Source: Prosthecochloris ethylica
GTDB taxonomy: Bacteria > Bacteroidota > Chlorobiia > Chlorobiales > Chlorobiaceae
Reading direction: 5' to 3' (one strand)
Length of the DNA: 64,000 nucleotides
Assembly (NCBI RefSeq): GCF_015234275.1
Contig: NZ_JADGII010000004.1
Part shown: one piece after another, positions 51,743-61,075 of the stretch
How positions within the stretch are numbered: the first letter of the stretch is position 1
Layout: the number at the start of each line of letters is the position of its first letter
Program-made: the position numbers and the translations under genes
The notes under the pieces: model-generated
Told to the model about the DNA's origin: nothing
Seen by the model: the letters and a program-made list of their open reading frames with translations, nothing else
Databases searched by the model: none

Positions 51743-52975
51743 ATGAAAGTGTTCGACATCATCATCCAGGCCATGCTGTCGCTCCGCTCGAACCTGCTCC
51801 GCTCATGGCTGACAACCATGGGCGTGGCCGTGGGTGTCTTTTCCATCATCGCGGTCATGACCGCCCTTCAGGCCATCGATCGTTCAGTCGCTGCCGGCCT
51901 GTCGAGCCTGGGAGCCAACACATTCGAAATACAGAAATACCCGGCAGCCTTTTTCGGAGGGCATGGCAGAAACCGTTTCATCAACCGTCCGGACATCACC
52001 TATGAAGAGGGGCTTGCGTTCAAACGCCTGATGCAGGAAGAGGCACGCAATATCGGCCTGAAGGTATCTCGTTCAGGCAACCAGGCGACCTACCGTAACC
52101 GCTCCACGAATCCGGATGTGGTCATGGTCGGGGCAGACGAAAACTTCACGGCCGCCAATGGGTTCGACATCCAGCAGGGACGCAATCTCGTCGAGCAGGA
52201 TATCCTCTATGCCCGTAACGTTATCCTGATCGGCCACGAAGTCTACACCACCCTCTTCCCGCAGCGTTCAGACCCGACAGAACAGCTTCTGAGAATCAAC
52301 GACGACGTGTACAGAATCATCGGTATCCTCGCCCGCAAGGGAGCCGCATTCGGTCAGAGCCAGGATAACCTGGTCGTTATCCCCATTACCCGCTACAGAG
52401 CTCACATCGACAGTCGCCAAAGTGTCGGCATTACGGTCGAGGCTTCCTCGAGAAGCACCTACAGCTCAACCCTCGACCAGGCTGTCGGGGCGATGCGTAC
52501 GGCCCGCGGACTGACCATCCGGCAAGAGAACGACTTCGAGCTGCGTACGAACGAATCCCTCGTTGAATCATTCCGGGACTTCCGCCAGACCATCAGCATC
52601 GGGGCGTTTATCATCAGCTTCATGGCCCTGGTCACCGCCGGAGTGGGAATCATGAACATCATGCTGGTCAGCGTCACCGAGCGCACCCGGGAAATCGGCA
52701 TACGCAAGTCCATCGGGGCCCCCGGCGCCACCATTCTGCAGCAGTTTCTTCTCGAGGCGCTGTTCCTGTCACTGACAGGTGGAGCCATCGGCATCATGGC
52801 CGGTACCGGTGCCGGCAACCTTATAGCCATTGCCTTCAACCTTCCTCCGATCCTGCCCTGGCTCTGGATCGGCATCGCCATTGCCGTCTGTTCTGCAATC
52901 GGCATATCTTTCGGTATATTTCCCGCATACAAGGCAGCCAGCCTCGACCCTGTCGACGCGCTCAGGGCCCGCTGA
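51743..52975 (+). CDS. MacB-type ABC permease 2
   Basis: Paralogue of the preceding permease, 410 aa, with the same layout: membrane segment in SWLLTTMGVAVGVFSIIAVM-like opening (MTTMGVAVGVFS region), periplasmic domain with DENFTAANGFDIQQGR, and three C-terminal segments around GIMNIMLVSVTERTREIG. The frame also runs from a TTG at 51728, but the ATG at 51743 is a better start. Having two distinct permeases suggests a heterodimeric MacB-like exporter. The exported compound is not visible from sequence. Confidence 0.9.
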   Translation: MKVFDIIIQAMLSLRSNLLRSWLTTMGVAVGVFSIIAVMTALQAIDRSVAAGLSSLGANTFEIQKYPAAFFGGHGRNRFINRPDITYEEGLAFKRLMQEEARNIGLKVSRSGNQATYRNRSTNPDVVMVGADENFTAANGFDIQQGRNLVEQDILYARNVILIGHEVYTTLFPQRSDPTEQLLRINDDVYRIIGILARKGAAFGQSQDNLVVIPITRYRAHIDSRQSVGITVEASSRSTYSSTLDQAVGAMRTARGLTIRQENDFELRTNESLVESFRDFRQTISIGAFIISFMALVTAGVGIMNIMLVSVTERTREIGIRKSIGAPGATILQQFLLEALFLSLTGGAIGIMAGTGAGNLIAIAFNLPPILPWLWIGIAIAVCSAIGISFGIFPAYKAASLDPVDALRAR

Positions 52976-53016
52976 ACCTCAGCCTGACATACAAACAGCA
53001 GAACACAGACATCCAT

Positions 53017-53493
53017 ATGGACAACGAAAAGAAAGACGATCAGGGCCTGCAATACCATGAAGAACTTCCGCCCGCCTATGACGACCGGCTCATCGCACTC
53101 CTGCACCGAATCATCCGCTTCGCCGTCAAGCTGCTGGCGGTGCTTATGGTGCTGGTCATCATCTGGGGAATCGGTGACGTCATCCATGTGCTCTACACCC
53201 GTCTGAGCCAGCCGCCGTTCCTGCTGCTGAACATCAATGATCTGCTGGAAACGTTCGGCGCATTTCTGGCGGTCCTGATCGCCATTGAAATCTTCATCAA
53301 TATCCGCCTCTACCTCGGCACCAATATCGTTCCGGTCAAACTGGTTGTCGCGACCGCCCTGATGGCGATCTCGCGAAAGGTGATCATTCTCGACCTTGAA
53401 AAGATCACATCGGACTACCTGCTGGGTATCGCGGCTGTTGTTCTCGGGCTCGGCCTCTCGTACTGGCTCATCACAAAAGAAGAGAAATCATAA
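53017..53493 (+). CDS. PsiE-family membrane protein
   Basis: A 158-aa inner-membrane protein with four hydrophobic segments (LLAVLMVLVIIWGIGDVI, ETFGAFLAVLIAIEIFINI, VKLVVATALMAISRKVIIL and GIAAVVLGLGLSYWLI). ALMAISRKVIILD is characteristic of the phosphate-starvation-inducible PsiE family. The N-terminal ~30 residues are acidic and cytoplasmic. Function unknown. It lies 41 bp after permease 2 and may be read with the exporter; its end overlaps the converging unknown gene by six bases. Confidence 0.84.
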   Translation: MDNEKKDDQGLQYHEELPPAYDDRLIALLHRIIRFAVKLLAVLMVLVIIWGIGDVIHVLYTRLSQPPFLLLNINDLLETFGAFLAVLIAIEIFINIRLYLGTNIVPVKLVVATALMAISRKVIILDLEKITSDYLLGIAAVVLGLGLSYWLITKEEKS

Positions 53494-54459
53494 CTCAGCG
53501 GCTGGAGGAATACCGGGAAGAAAGGACATGGTCGAAGCGAACCTCGCGATATCCTGAAGCATCGAGGTTTCACCCGATGCCAGCTGCCGCATCCTCTCCT
53601 GAAGATGCGGGGAATCGTGCGAACACCGGTCCACGTCACGCCAGACCGGCAGGACCTGCTCTTCGATCCAGGCCCACCGCTCACGGGAGTCCGTCACACT
53701 CTTCACGCCGCCGAGCGTTTCGAAATACCCGGCATGCTCGGCAAACGATGCCCGGTCACGGTGCCCCGGCGGGATCGCACCGGAAAAATCAAGCTCGCTG
53801 CCGAACGAGACAACGATCCTGCCCGGAGGGCTGATGGCCTCGAACACCGGACGAAGAGTGTTGATCTGCTCGTGGCGCAACAGCAGGACGTTTCCTTCCC
53901 GAATCAGTTCCTCCGCCCGACGAGGATCGGAGGAAAGAGAGCGGCGTCCCTCGTCGATCATGCGGAACCCGGTGAGCATATACTCCTTTTCGCTCTCTTC
54001 GGTCAGCTCTTCCAGCTCTCCGATTCCGCACCGGAGATAGACCTCGTGCGCCCAGGCAATATCGTTGTAGATCGCATTGTTGCCCTGACGAATCTCCTGG
54101 AGATCATCGAGCAGGACCTGGCGGACTGCTGTATCGTAGAGAGAAACCGGCAGTGAAAACACCATGCGCAGCGCACCCGCAGCCATCTCCAGGGGCATGA
54201 AGCCCTGCCGGGAAGATGAATCGGCTGCATCGTCTCCCATCATGCGTCGGGGAGTTTCGAGCAGTTCGACAAAAGCGAGCGCCACCCCCACCTGATTGGA
54301 AGCAAACGCTGCCATACCGGCCCACTTGAACAGGGACGGCTCTCGCAGAAACAGCTTCGCGTAATGTGCCGTAATGGCCCGGTTGCGAAGTACTATCGAT
54401 TCCCTCGGAGGCAGTTCCTGCTCGAGAACCTGCTTCCACTCATCTCGTGTTTTTTTCAT
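53488..54459 (-). CDS. Hypothetical protein, alpha-helical
   Basis: A 323-residue soluble protein I cannot place firmly. It starts MKKTRDEWKQVLEQEL, has an N-x2-I-x3-Y pattern (RNRAITAHYAKLFLREP) followed by FKWAGMAAFASNQVGVAL, loosely like the DUF2515 family, and then helices with AIYNDIAWAHEVYLRCG. No membrane segment or signal. It converges on psiE by a 6-bp overlap and is divergent from the OmpA gene (~160 bp). Codon use matches core genes. Confidence 0.72.
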   Translation of the reverse strand: MKKTRDEWKQVLEQELPPRESIVLRNRAITAHYAKLFLREPSLFKWAGMAAFASNQVGVALAFVELLETPRRMMGDDAADSSSRQGFMPLEMAAGALRMVFSLPVSLYDTAVRQVLLDDLQEIRQGNNAIYNDIAWAHEVYLRCGIGELEELTEESEKEYMLTGFRMIDEGRRSLSSDPRRAEELIREGNVLLLRHEQINTLRPVFEAISPPGRIVVSFGSELDFSGAIPPGHRDRASFAEHAGYFETLGGVKSVTDSRERWAWIEEQVLPVWRDVDRCSHDSPHLQERMRQLASGETSMLQDIARFASTMSFLPGIPPAAEL

Positions 54460-54617
54460 ATCTCTTCTCCCCGGATATCAGGTGGCCGACAGGGCGGATG
54501 GAATTTTTTATCGCCTTTTTCAGTAATAAAATGTATAGTTCAGAAAGAAGCATATCCATGCTTTTTCTGTTTCTTCTATCAATATACGACAGATTAACGC
54601 TTAATCCTGTTCATGCC

Positions 54618-55307
54618 ATGACACAGATCAGACAATTCACACGACCGCTGGTAGTAGTCCTCGTTCTCGCGATGACATCCATGACCTGGGGATGTACCGG
54701 CACAACCGGTGCAGGACGCGGAGCCGGAATCGGTGCGGCATCGGGCGCCGTGCTGGGCGGACTTATCGGAAGCCAGACCGGAAGCTGGGGCAAAGGCGCA
54801 CTTCTCGGGGCAGTCATCGGAGGAGCGGCCGGCGCCCTGATCGGCGACTACATGGACGCCCAGGCTGAAGAGATCGACTCCCAGGTTGACGGGGCAACGG
54901 TGGAACGTGTCGGCGAAGGCATCAGGGTCGTGTTCGATTCAGGCCTTCTCTTCACGACCAACTCATCGACGCTGACCTCGACGAGCCGGTACAACATTCA
55001 GAAGCTGGCCACAATTCTCAACAAGTACGACGACACGAACGTTGTCGTCGAAGGCCATACGGACTCGACCGGCAGTGAAGCCTACAATCAGCGCCTGTCG
55101 GAGCAGCGGGCTGAATCGGTTGCGTCGCTCATCAGGGCGTACGGCGTCTACGGAAGCCGGATTTCAACCGTTGGTTACGGAGAGACACGCCCGGTCGCTT
55201 CGAATGAAACTGCCGAGGGACAGCGTCTCAACAGGCGTGTAGAAGTACTGATCTACGCAAACGAAGATCTGAAACAGCAGGCACAGACAGGTGAACTGAG
55301 AATGTAG
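54618..55307 (+). CDS. OmpA-family lipoprotein with glycine-zipper segment
   Basis: Envelope protein that holds peptidoglycan. A signal sequence ends at Cys26 (TSMTWGC), a loose lipobox. Residues about 35-78 are Gly/Ala-rich with repeats such as GAGIGAASGAVLGGLIGSQ, the glycine-zipper (YmgG/Rickett_17kDa-like) segment, then an OmpA_C domain (VVVEGHTDSTGSEAYNQRLS and RVEVLI), as in YiaD. The frame is open upstream to 54447, but ATG 54618 begins at the signal peptide. A hairpin follows at 55338. 229 aa. Confidence 0.9.
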   Translation: MTQIRQFTRPLVVVLVLAMTSMTWGCTGTTGAGRGAGIGAASGAVLGGLIGSQTGSWGKGALLGAVIGGAAGALIGDYMDAQAEEIDSQVDGATVERVGEGIRVVFDSGLLFTTNSSTLTSTSRYNIQKLATILNKYDDTNVVVEGHTDSTGSEAYNQRLSEQRAESVASLIRAYGVYGSRISTVGYGETRPVASNETAEGQRLNRRVEVLIYANEDLKQQAQTGELRM

Positions 55308-55337
55308 AGCCTGAAGGTTTCTCTCCGTATGCAGAAC

Positions 55338-55368
55338 CAGGCCGTCCGTCTTCATGGCGGACGGCCTG
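55338..55368 (+). terminator. Hairpin, probable terminator after the OmpA gene
   Basis: An 11-bp perfect inverted repeat (CAGGCCGTCCG and CGGACGGCCTG) around a 9-base loop, 30 bp after the OmpA stop; only TTTT follows a few bases later, so termination strength is moderate. It lies directly before the GH15 gene. Confidence 0.55.
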
Positions 55369-55384
55369 CATGTTTTCATGGCTT

Positions 55385-58060
55385 ATGTTCCGTCCGATTT
55401 CCGATTACGGCATTATCGGTAACATGCAGTCAGCCGCACTCGTATCCCGTGACGGCTCCATAGATTACTGCTCTCTCCCCTATTTCGACTCCCCGACGGT
55501 CTTCGCCGCGCTGCTCGATGATGAAAAAGGCGGACTGTTCTCTCTTCAGCCGGACCATCCCTTTTCAGCCACCCGCGAATACCTGCCTGACACCAATATC
55601 CTGGCGACCACCTTCCAATCCGCGGACAGCCATGCCGTGCTGTTCGACTTCATGCCGGTCGATGCACGCGACAGCGACAACCTGAACGATCACCGACTTC
55701 ACCGCTGCCTCACCGTAAAGAACGGAAAGATGAATTTCGTTCTCCGTTATGCCCCACGGCCTGAATACGCGACCATCGTGCCGCGTCTTTCGGCACGCCG
55801 CCACAGTATTGCGCTCGATACCGGGCACATCCCCCTGACACTGTTTCATTCACTCGACGACTACAGCATCAGCCAGCCTGACAGAGGAACGATCGAGCTG
55901 CGCTTCAGCCTCGAAGCCCGGCAGAACGCACGCTTCCAACTGGCCTGGGGCAACTCGGTGATCGAGGATACAGAACGTGAACTCCGGTGCCGGCTGCAGG
56001 AAAACATTGATTTCTGGCACTCCTGGCTGAACAGCTGTTCCGGGCTCAACTGCATGTCCGACGCGGTATGGCGACACAGCATAAACCGCTCGCTCCTCAT
56101 TCTCAAGCTGCTGACCTTTCAGCCCACAGGCGCCATCGCCGCCGCCGCCACCACATCGCTTCCAGAATCACCCGGCGGAGAGCGCAACTGGGACTACCGC
56201 TTCACCTGGATACGCGATGCATCCTTTACGCTGAAAGCCTTTTTCGCGCTCGGCCACATCAACGAGGCCGATCACTTTATCCGCTGGCTGCACACCACCT
56301 ACAGCCGCTATGGCGGCAGCAGTCTCAACATCATGTACTCACTCAGAGGCGACAACAATCTTGAAGAGCACAGCCTGAATCATCTCAAAGGGTACATGGA
56401 TTCACGGCCCGTCAGAACAGGGAACCTCGCGCATACACAAAACCAGTGGGACATCTACGGAGAAGTCATGGATTCCGCGCTTCGCCTGTCGGATTATGCC
56501 GGCAAGATCGATGAAGCGCTCTGGCCCTTTTTTGTCGACATCTGCAATCTCGCCTGCAGGAACTGGCGGCAGCCTGACGACGGCATCTGGGAAGTCCGCA
56601 ACGGCCCGGCACACTTTGTGTACTCGAAGGTCATGTGCTGGGTTGCGCTGGACCGCGGCATCATTATCGCAAAACGGTTCGGTTTCGATGCCCCCGTGAA
56701 CTCGTGGATCGAATCCCGGCAGCAGATCAGGGAAGATATTCTCCAGAACGGTTTCGACAGCAGGAAAAACAGTTTCGTTCAGCGCTACGGCTCGACAGAC
56801 CTCGATGCCAGCCTGCTGCTATTGCCGCTGGTGAACTTTCTGCCCGCCGACGACCCCAGGATACAGGGAACCATCGATGCCTGCATGAACGAACTCATGG
56901 CAGATGGGTTCCTGTTACGCTATCGCAGCGATGACGGCCTGGAAGGCCGGGAAGGAGGATTCGTGCTCTGCAATTTCTGGCTGATAGAGACCCTGGCGCT
57001 GTGCGGAAGGACCAGCGAAGCCCGGCAGGTCCTCGACACAACGCTCGAGGCCTCCAACGATCTCGGCATATTTTCCGAAGAGTACGACAGGACGACCGGC
57101 ATGATGCTCGGCAATGTGCCGCAGGCATTCAGCCATATCGGCTTTATCAACGCCGTCACCGCCCTGCAGTACAGCCTCGGCAGTGACAACATCTCCAAAC
57201 CGCGGCCGTCCCTGGCGGAGCGCCTGAGAAAACTGATACCGCTCACCGTAACTCTCAATGAAACCGCAGCACCTGCTTCACCACCCCCGCTGCCGTCGGA
57301 TCCTTCCGCGGAACTCAAAAAACAGCTCGTCCGCCTGCAGGGAGGGTTTTTCGACAGCCGAACCGGGCAGGTCGATTACAGGCTCATGAAACGCTCTCCG
57401 GAATTCATGCGCTACCGCAGGCTGGCGGCACAGCTCAAACACACCGATCTCGGGTTCCTGGACAGTGACAACGCCAAAAAAGCGTTCTGGATCAATATCT
57501 ACAACATCCTCATCATCGACGGAGTCATCGAGTTCGACATCGAACACTCCGTTCTGGAAATCGCGAATTTTTTTCAGAGGATCACCTACGCCATCGATGG
57601 CATGCACTTCAGTCCTGACGATATCGAGCACGGAATTCTGCGCCGCAACAGGCCACATCCGGCACTGCCGCTGAAACCGTTCCGCTCCGACGACCCGCGC
57701 AGGCAGCTCATGGTGGAATCCTTCGATCCGAGAATTCATTTTGCGCTGGTCTGCGCTTCGAGCTCATGCCCTCCCATCGAGTTCTACGATCACCGCCAGA
57801 TCGACCGTCAGCTCGACATCGCCGCACGCAGCTTTATCAACCGTAACGGCCTGGAGCTGCAGAAAGAGCGTCTGCAGCTCCGGCTTTCACGTATTTTCCT
57901 GTGGTATGGCGACGATTTCGGAGGAACGACAGCCGATGTGGTCCGCTACGCGGCATCGTTTGCCGATTCTGAAACAGCCCGATGGATCAGCAGACACCTC
58001 GATGACCTGCACGTCAGCTATCTGCCCTACAACTGGAACCTGAACTCCGCCCTCGGCTGA
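55385..58060 (+). CDS. Glycoside hydrolase family 15 protein fused to DUF547
   Basis: An 891-residue two-domain protein. Residues about 1-600 are GH15 (glucoamylase/bacterial trehalase-like): FRPISDYGIIGNMQSAALVS at the N-terminus, GERNWDYRFTWIRDASFTL, NQWDIYGEVMDSALRL and EGREGGFVLCNFWLIETLAL. Residues about 690-850 are a DUF547 domain (AKKAFWINIYNILIIDGVI and later VCASSSCPPIEF). GH15 proteins of this type act on alpha-glucans or trehalose; DUF547 has no known catalytic role. The ATG at 55385 is preferred to 55370, which lies inside the hairpin tail. The fusion may link carbohydrate turnover to an unknown partner. Confidence 0.86.
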   Translation: MFRPISDYGIIGNMQSAALVSRDGSIDYCSLPYFDSPTVFAALLDDEKGGLFSLQPDHPFSATREYLPDTNILATTFQSADSHAVLFDFMPVDARDSDNLNDHRLHRCLTVKNGKMNFVLRYAPRPEYATIVPRLSARRHSIALDTGHIPLTLFHSLDDYSISQPDRGTIELRFSLEARQNARFQLAWGNSVIEDTERELRCRLQENIDFWHSWLNSCSGLNCMSDAVWRHSINRSLLILKLLTFQPTGAIAAAATTSLPESPGGERNWDYRFTWIRDASFTLKAFFALGHINEADHFIRWLHTTYSRYGGSSLNIMYSLRGDNNLEEHSLNHLKGYMDSRPVRTGNLAHTQNQWDIYGEVMDSALRLSDYAGKIDEALWPFFVDICNLACRNWRQPDDGIWEVRNGPAHFVYSKVMCWVALDRGIIIAKRFGFDAPVNSWIESRQQIREDILQNGFDSRKNSFVQRYGSTDLDASLLLLPLVNFLPADDPRIQGTIDACMNELMADGFLLRYRSDDGLEGREGGFVLCNFWLIETLALCGRTSEARQVLDTTLEASNDLGIFSEEYDRTTGMMLGNVPQAFSHIGFINAVTALQYSLGSDNISKPRPSLAERLRKLIPLTVTLNETAAPASPPPLPSDPSAELKKQLVRLQGGFFDSRTGQVDYRLMKRSPEFMRYRRLAAQLKHTDLGFLDSDNAKKAFWINIYNILIIDGVIEFDIEHSVLEIANFFQRITYAIDGMHFSPDDIEHGILRRNRPHPALPLKPFRSDDPRRQLMVESFDPRIHFALVCASSSCPPIEFYDHRQIDRQLDIAARSFINRNGLELQKERLQLRLSRIFLWYGDDFGGTTADVVRYAASFADSETARWISRHLDDLHVSYLPYNWNLNSALG

Positions 58061-58069
58061 CACTGCAGA

Positions 58070-59125
58070 TCACTGCACGTCTCTGAGCTTTTCGAGTTCC
58101 GCTTCAAGAGCATCGAGCCGGGCTTTCATCGCTCCGAGATTACGCACCAGCACCTCCTGGCGCAGCTGCTCGCGCAGTGGCTGGGCCGGATAGCCTCGAT
58201 AGGCCTGCCCGGAAGAGGTCACCGATTTCGATATCCCCGACTGGGCGGCAACATGAGTCCGGTCTGCGATAGAGAGGTGACCGGCAAAACCAGCCTGCCC
58301 GCCGATCATGCAGTTACTGCCGATCGACACGCTTCCCGATATTCCTGCCTGGGCAGCGACAACCGTATGGCGCCCGATATGACAGTTGTGGGCAATCTGC
58401 ACCAGGTTGTCAATCTTGCTTCCATCCCCGATGCTCGTACTCCCCATGGTTGCACGGTCGATCGAGGTATTCGAACCGATCTCGACATCGTCACCGACCT
58501 CGACCACCCCGACCTGGGGGATCTTGATGTAGGAACCGTCCGCCTGGGGCGCAAAGCCGAAACCATCCGATCCGACGACCGCGCCACTGTGCACCGTCAC
58601 ACGATTCCCGAGCCTGACGCCATGGTAACAGACGACATGAGGAAAAAGCAGGCACCCCTCCCCCAGGCTCACCCCTGAAAGAAGCACCGAATGGGCGCCG
58701 ACGATACAATTGTCCCCGATGCGGCACCCGTCACCGATAACGGCATACTCACCGACAGCGACATTGGATCCGAGTTCCACGTGCTTGCCGACGACCGCCG
58801 TCGATGCGATACCGGGAGCTGCAGGAGCGGGAGAGGACGCAAATTTCTCGAGCAGAAACACAAACGCGGTATAGGGATCTTTGACTTTCAGGAATGCACA
58901 GCGCTTGCTATATTGATCAGGCGTGATCTGCTGGCCGACAACAAGCAACGAAGCCCCGGTCGAACCGATGTACTTGCGATACTTCTCATTAGCGACAAAC
59001 GACACCTCACCCTCGCCAGCCTCCTCTATTTTTGCCGGACGCGTGATGACGATGTCTCCATCCCCCACCAGCTCGACCTCTTCGAAAAACTGTTTCAGAT
59101 ATCTTTGTAGATCGTATACCTTCAT
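58070..59125 (-). CDS. lpxD: UDP-3-O-acylglucosamine N-acyltransferase
   Basis: Third step of lipid A synthesis: adds a 3-hydroxyacyl chain to UDP-3-O-acylglucosamine. The N-terminal uridine-binding domain (about 1-100) is followed by left-handed beta-helix hexapeptide repeats (I/V-G-x4) from about 105 to 310, with the catalytic His in NLVQIAHNCHIGRHTVVAAQ and the family motif QAGISGSVSIGSN. The C-terminal helix is about 25 residues. 351 aa is normal. A LPS-containing outer membrane is implied. Convergent with the GH15 gene by nine bases. Confidence 0.95.
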   Translation of the reverse strand: MKVYDLQRYLKQFFEEVELVGDGDIVITRPAKIEEAGEGEVSFVANEKYRKYIGSTGASLLVVGQQITPDQYSKRCAFLKVKDPYTAFVFLLEKFASSPAPAAPGIASTAVVGKHVELGSNVAVGEYAVIGDGCRIGDNCIVGAHSVLLSGVSLGEGCLLFPHVVCYHGVRLGNRVTVHSGAVVGSDGFGFAPQADGSYIKIPQVGVVEVGDDVEIGSNTSIDRATMGSTSIGDGSKIDNLVQIAHNCHIGRHTVVAAQAGISGSVSIGSNCMIGGQAGFAGHLSIADRTHVAAQSGISKSVTSSGQAYRGYPAQPLREQLRQEVLVRNLGAMKARLDALEAELEKLRDVQ

Positions 59126-59175
59126 GAAGCACTATAACTTTATGGGCAGGAAAAGTGATTTCTTTTAACTTTTTT

Positions 59176-59181
59176 ATTATA
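59176..59181 (-). promoter_or_regulatory. Possible -10 element for lpxD
   Basis: A perfect TATAAT on the minus strand, about 51 bp upstream of the lpxD start, in an AT-rich tract. The -35 region is weak. Confidence 0.35.
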
Positions 59182-59284
59182 TTAAAAATTCGAGGATTTT
59201 TGCAGTCAGAAAACAGAAAGCTGGCTACCGGGGCAGAACAGAAAGCCTTAATATAGTCCGTTTCACACGAAAAAGCAGGGAGCC

Positions 59285-60238
59285 ATGGCAAAACCAATCA
59301 AGATTTTTGCTGGTAGAAGCAACACAGCGCTTGCTGAGAAAATTGCTGACTACCTTGACATGCCGCTTTGTAACGCAAAAGTGGAGAACTTCTCCGACGG
59401 GGAGATTTCGGTGAACTATTTTGAATCTATCAGGGGCTCTGATATGTTCATTATCCAGTCCACCAATCCTCCTGCAGACAATCTGATGGAACTGCTCATC
59501 ATGATCGATGCTGCACGGCGTTCATCGGCTGCCAGAATCACTGCTGTCATTCCGTATTACGGCTATGCCCGGCAGGACCGCAAGGACAGGCCGCGAGTCG
59601 CCATTACCGCAAAACTGGTAGCCAACCTGCTCACCAAGGCGGGTGCCAACCGCATTCTCACCATGGACCTGCATGCCGCGCAGATTCAGGGCTTTTTCGA
59701 TATTCCTTTCGATCATCTCTATTCCAGCGTCGTCCTGATCGAGCACATCCGCTCCATAGGCCTCGACAACCTTGTCGTCGCTTCGCCGGATGTCGGCGGG
59801 GTCAAGCTTGCCAGGGCGTTTGCCGAGGCTCTCGGAACCGATCTCGTGATCGTCGACAAGCGACGCCCGAAAGCGAACGTTGCAGAGGTGATGAACATCA
59901 TCGGTGACGTCAGGGGCAAAAATGTGCTTCTTGTCGACGACATGATCGACACGGCAGGCACGCTCGTCAATGCAGCCAAGGCAATCCAGGAAGCTGGCGG
60001 CAAGAAGATCTATTCGGCGGCGACGCATGGCATTTTTTCAGGACCTGCTATCGAACGCATCAATGCATCGGTCCTCGAAAAAGTCATCGTGACAGACTCG
60101 GTGGTCACCGGTCATGCGCCATCGGACAAAATCGAACATGTCACCGTCAGCACGCTGTTCGGTGAGGCCATCAAGCGCATCTACGACGATGATTCCGTCA
60201 GCTGCCTTTTTGACAGTAAAAATATCAAAAAGAAGTAA
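59285..60238 (+). CDS. prs: Ribose-phosphate pyrophosphokinase
   Basis: Makes PRPP from ribose 5-phosphate and ATP for purine, pyrimidine, His and Trp synthesis. The start KIFAGRSNTALAEKIADYL, the ATP flexible loop YARQDRKDRPR, the metal/catalytic block TMDLHAAQIQGFFD and the PRPP loop VLLVDDMIDTAGT are all present. 317 aa. The GCAGGG at 59275-59280 serves as ribosome-binding site. rplY follows 42 bp downstream. Confidence 0.97.
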   Translation: MAKPIKIFAGRSNTALAEKIADYLDMPLCNAKVENFSDGEISVNYFESIRGSDMFIIQSTNPPADNLMELLIMIDAARRSSAARITAVIPYYGYARQDRKDRPRVAITAKLVANLLTKAGANRILTMDLHAAQIQGFFDIPFDHLYSSVVLIEHIRSIGLDNLVVASPDVGGVKLARAFAEALGTDLVIVDKRRPKANVAEVMNIIGDVRGKNVLLVDDMIDTAGTLVNAAKAIQEAGGKKIYSAATHGIFSGPAIERINASVLEKVIVTDSVVTGHAPSDKIEHVTVSTLFGEAIKRIYDDDSVSCLFDSKNIKKK

Positions 60239-60280
60239 TCAACAACATTATCAAGAGATAACAGTAGACCAAGGAAGAGC

Positions 60281-60889
60281 ATGGAAACAATTGTACTGGC
60301 GGTTGAACCACGCAACTGCAGCAAAAACGAAGCAAAAGCACTGAGAAACGAAGGCAAGGTACCTGCCGTTGTCTATCATAAAGGCGAAGAAAACATGCAC
60401 ATCGCCGTCAATGCGATCGCCCTCGACAAACTCGTGCATGCACCGGAATCACACATCATCAACCTCGAGTTCCCGGATGGCAACAGCCGCCGCTCACTGC
60501 TCAAGGACGTGCAGTTCGATCCGGTCAGCGACAGCGTGATTCATGCTGACTTCCAGTTCTTCGCTGCGGGCGAAGTTCTCGAAATGGAAGTTCCGGTCAC
60601 CTTTACCGGCAAAGGCCCCGGCATCGTGGCCGGCGGCAAAATGCAGGCACTTCTGCACAGCCTGACGATCAAGGGAAGCCCGTCAAACATGCCGCAGCAG
60701 ATTTCGATCGACACCTCACACATGGAGCTTGGCGACACCATGCACATCGGCGAGATTCCCGAAGAGGTTACCGGCGGCAAGTTCGAGTTCACCGGTGAAC
60801 CCGACACTCCTATCGTTTCGATCGCCGTCCCGAAAAAAGAAGCCGAAGAAACCGAAGAGGAAGCTCCGGAAGAACCCGAAAGCGAATAA
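60281..60889 (+). CDS. rplY: 50S ribosomal protein L25/Ctc
   Basis: Binds 5S rRNA in the large ribosomal subunit. The 202-aa form has the L25 domain (about 1-90, ending NLEFPDGNSRRSLLKDVQF) plus a C-terminal TL5/Ctc beta domain and an acidic tail (EAEETEEEAPEEPESE). It starts METIVLAVEPR, the usual opening. It follows prs on the same strand, a common arrangement. A strong terminator follows at 60925. Confidence 0.95.
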   Translation: METIVLAVEPRNCSKNEAKALRNEGKVPAVVYHKGEENMHIAVNAIALDKLVHAPESHIINLEFPDGNSRRSLLKDVQFDPVSDSVIHADFQFFAAGEVLEMEVPVTFTGKGPGIVAGGKMQALLHSLTIKGSPSNMPQQISIDTSHMELGDTMHIGEIPEEVTGGKFEFTGEPDTPIVSIAVPKKEAEETEEEAPEEPESE

Positions 60890-60924
60890 CCTCCAAGGTA
60901 GGCCGGCCAACATGCCAACATATC

Positions 60925-60960
60925 AAGCTGCTTTTTCGTCAGGGAAAGCAGCTTTTTTTT
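60925..60960 (+). terminator. Rho-independent terminator after rplY
   Basis: AAGCTGCTTT pairs with AAAGCAGCTT around a 10-base loop, followed by a run of T. It is 36 bp after the rplY stop. Confidence 0.87.
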
Positions 60961-61075
60961 GCCGCACTTGCAGGGAAACGGGAAAAATCCTTATCCTTCT
61001 GTTCAGTCTTCACGAACCTGTTACGGGCACCCTATCTTGCCATCCAGCACCACCGATACATCGTCACGTACACCA

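Noticed and set aside
60959..61075. A longer N-terminus for the OppC-like permease
   Set aside because: The TTG start lies within the T tract of the rplY terminator, and the residues before 61076 do not look like a protein start.
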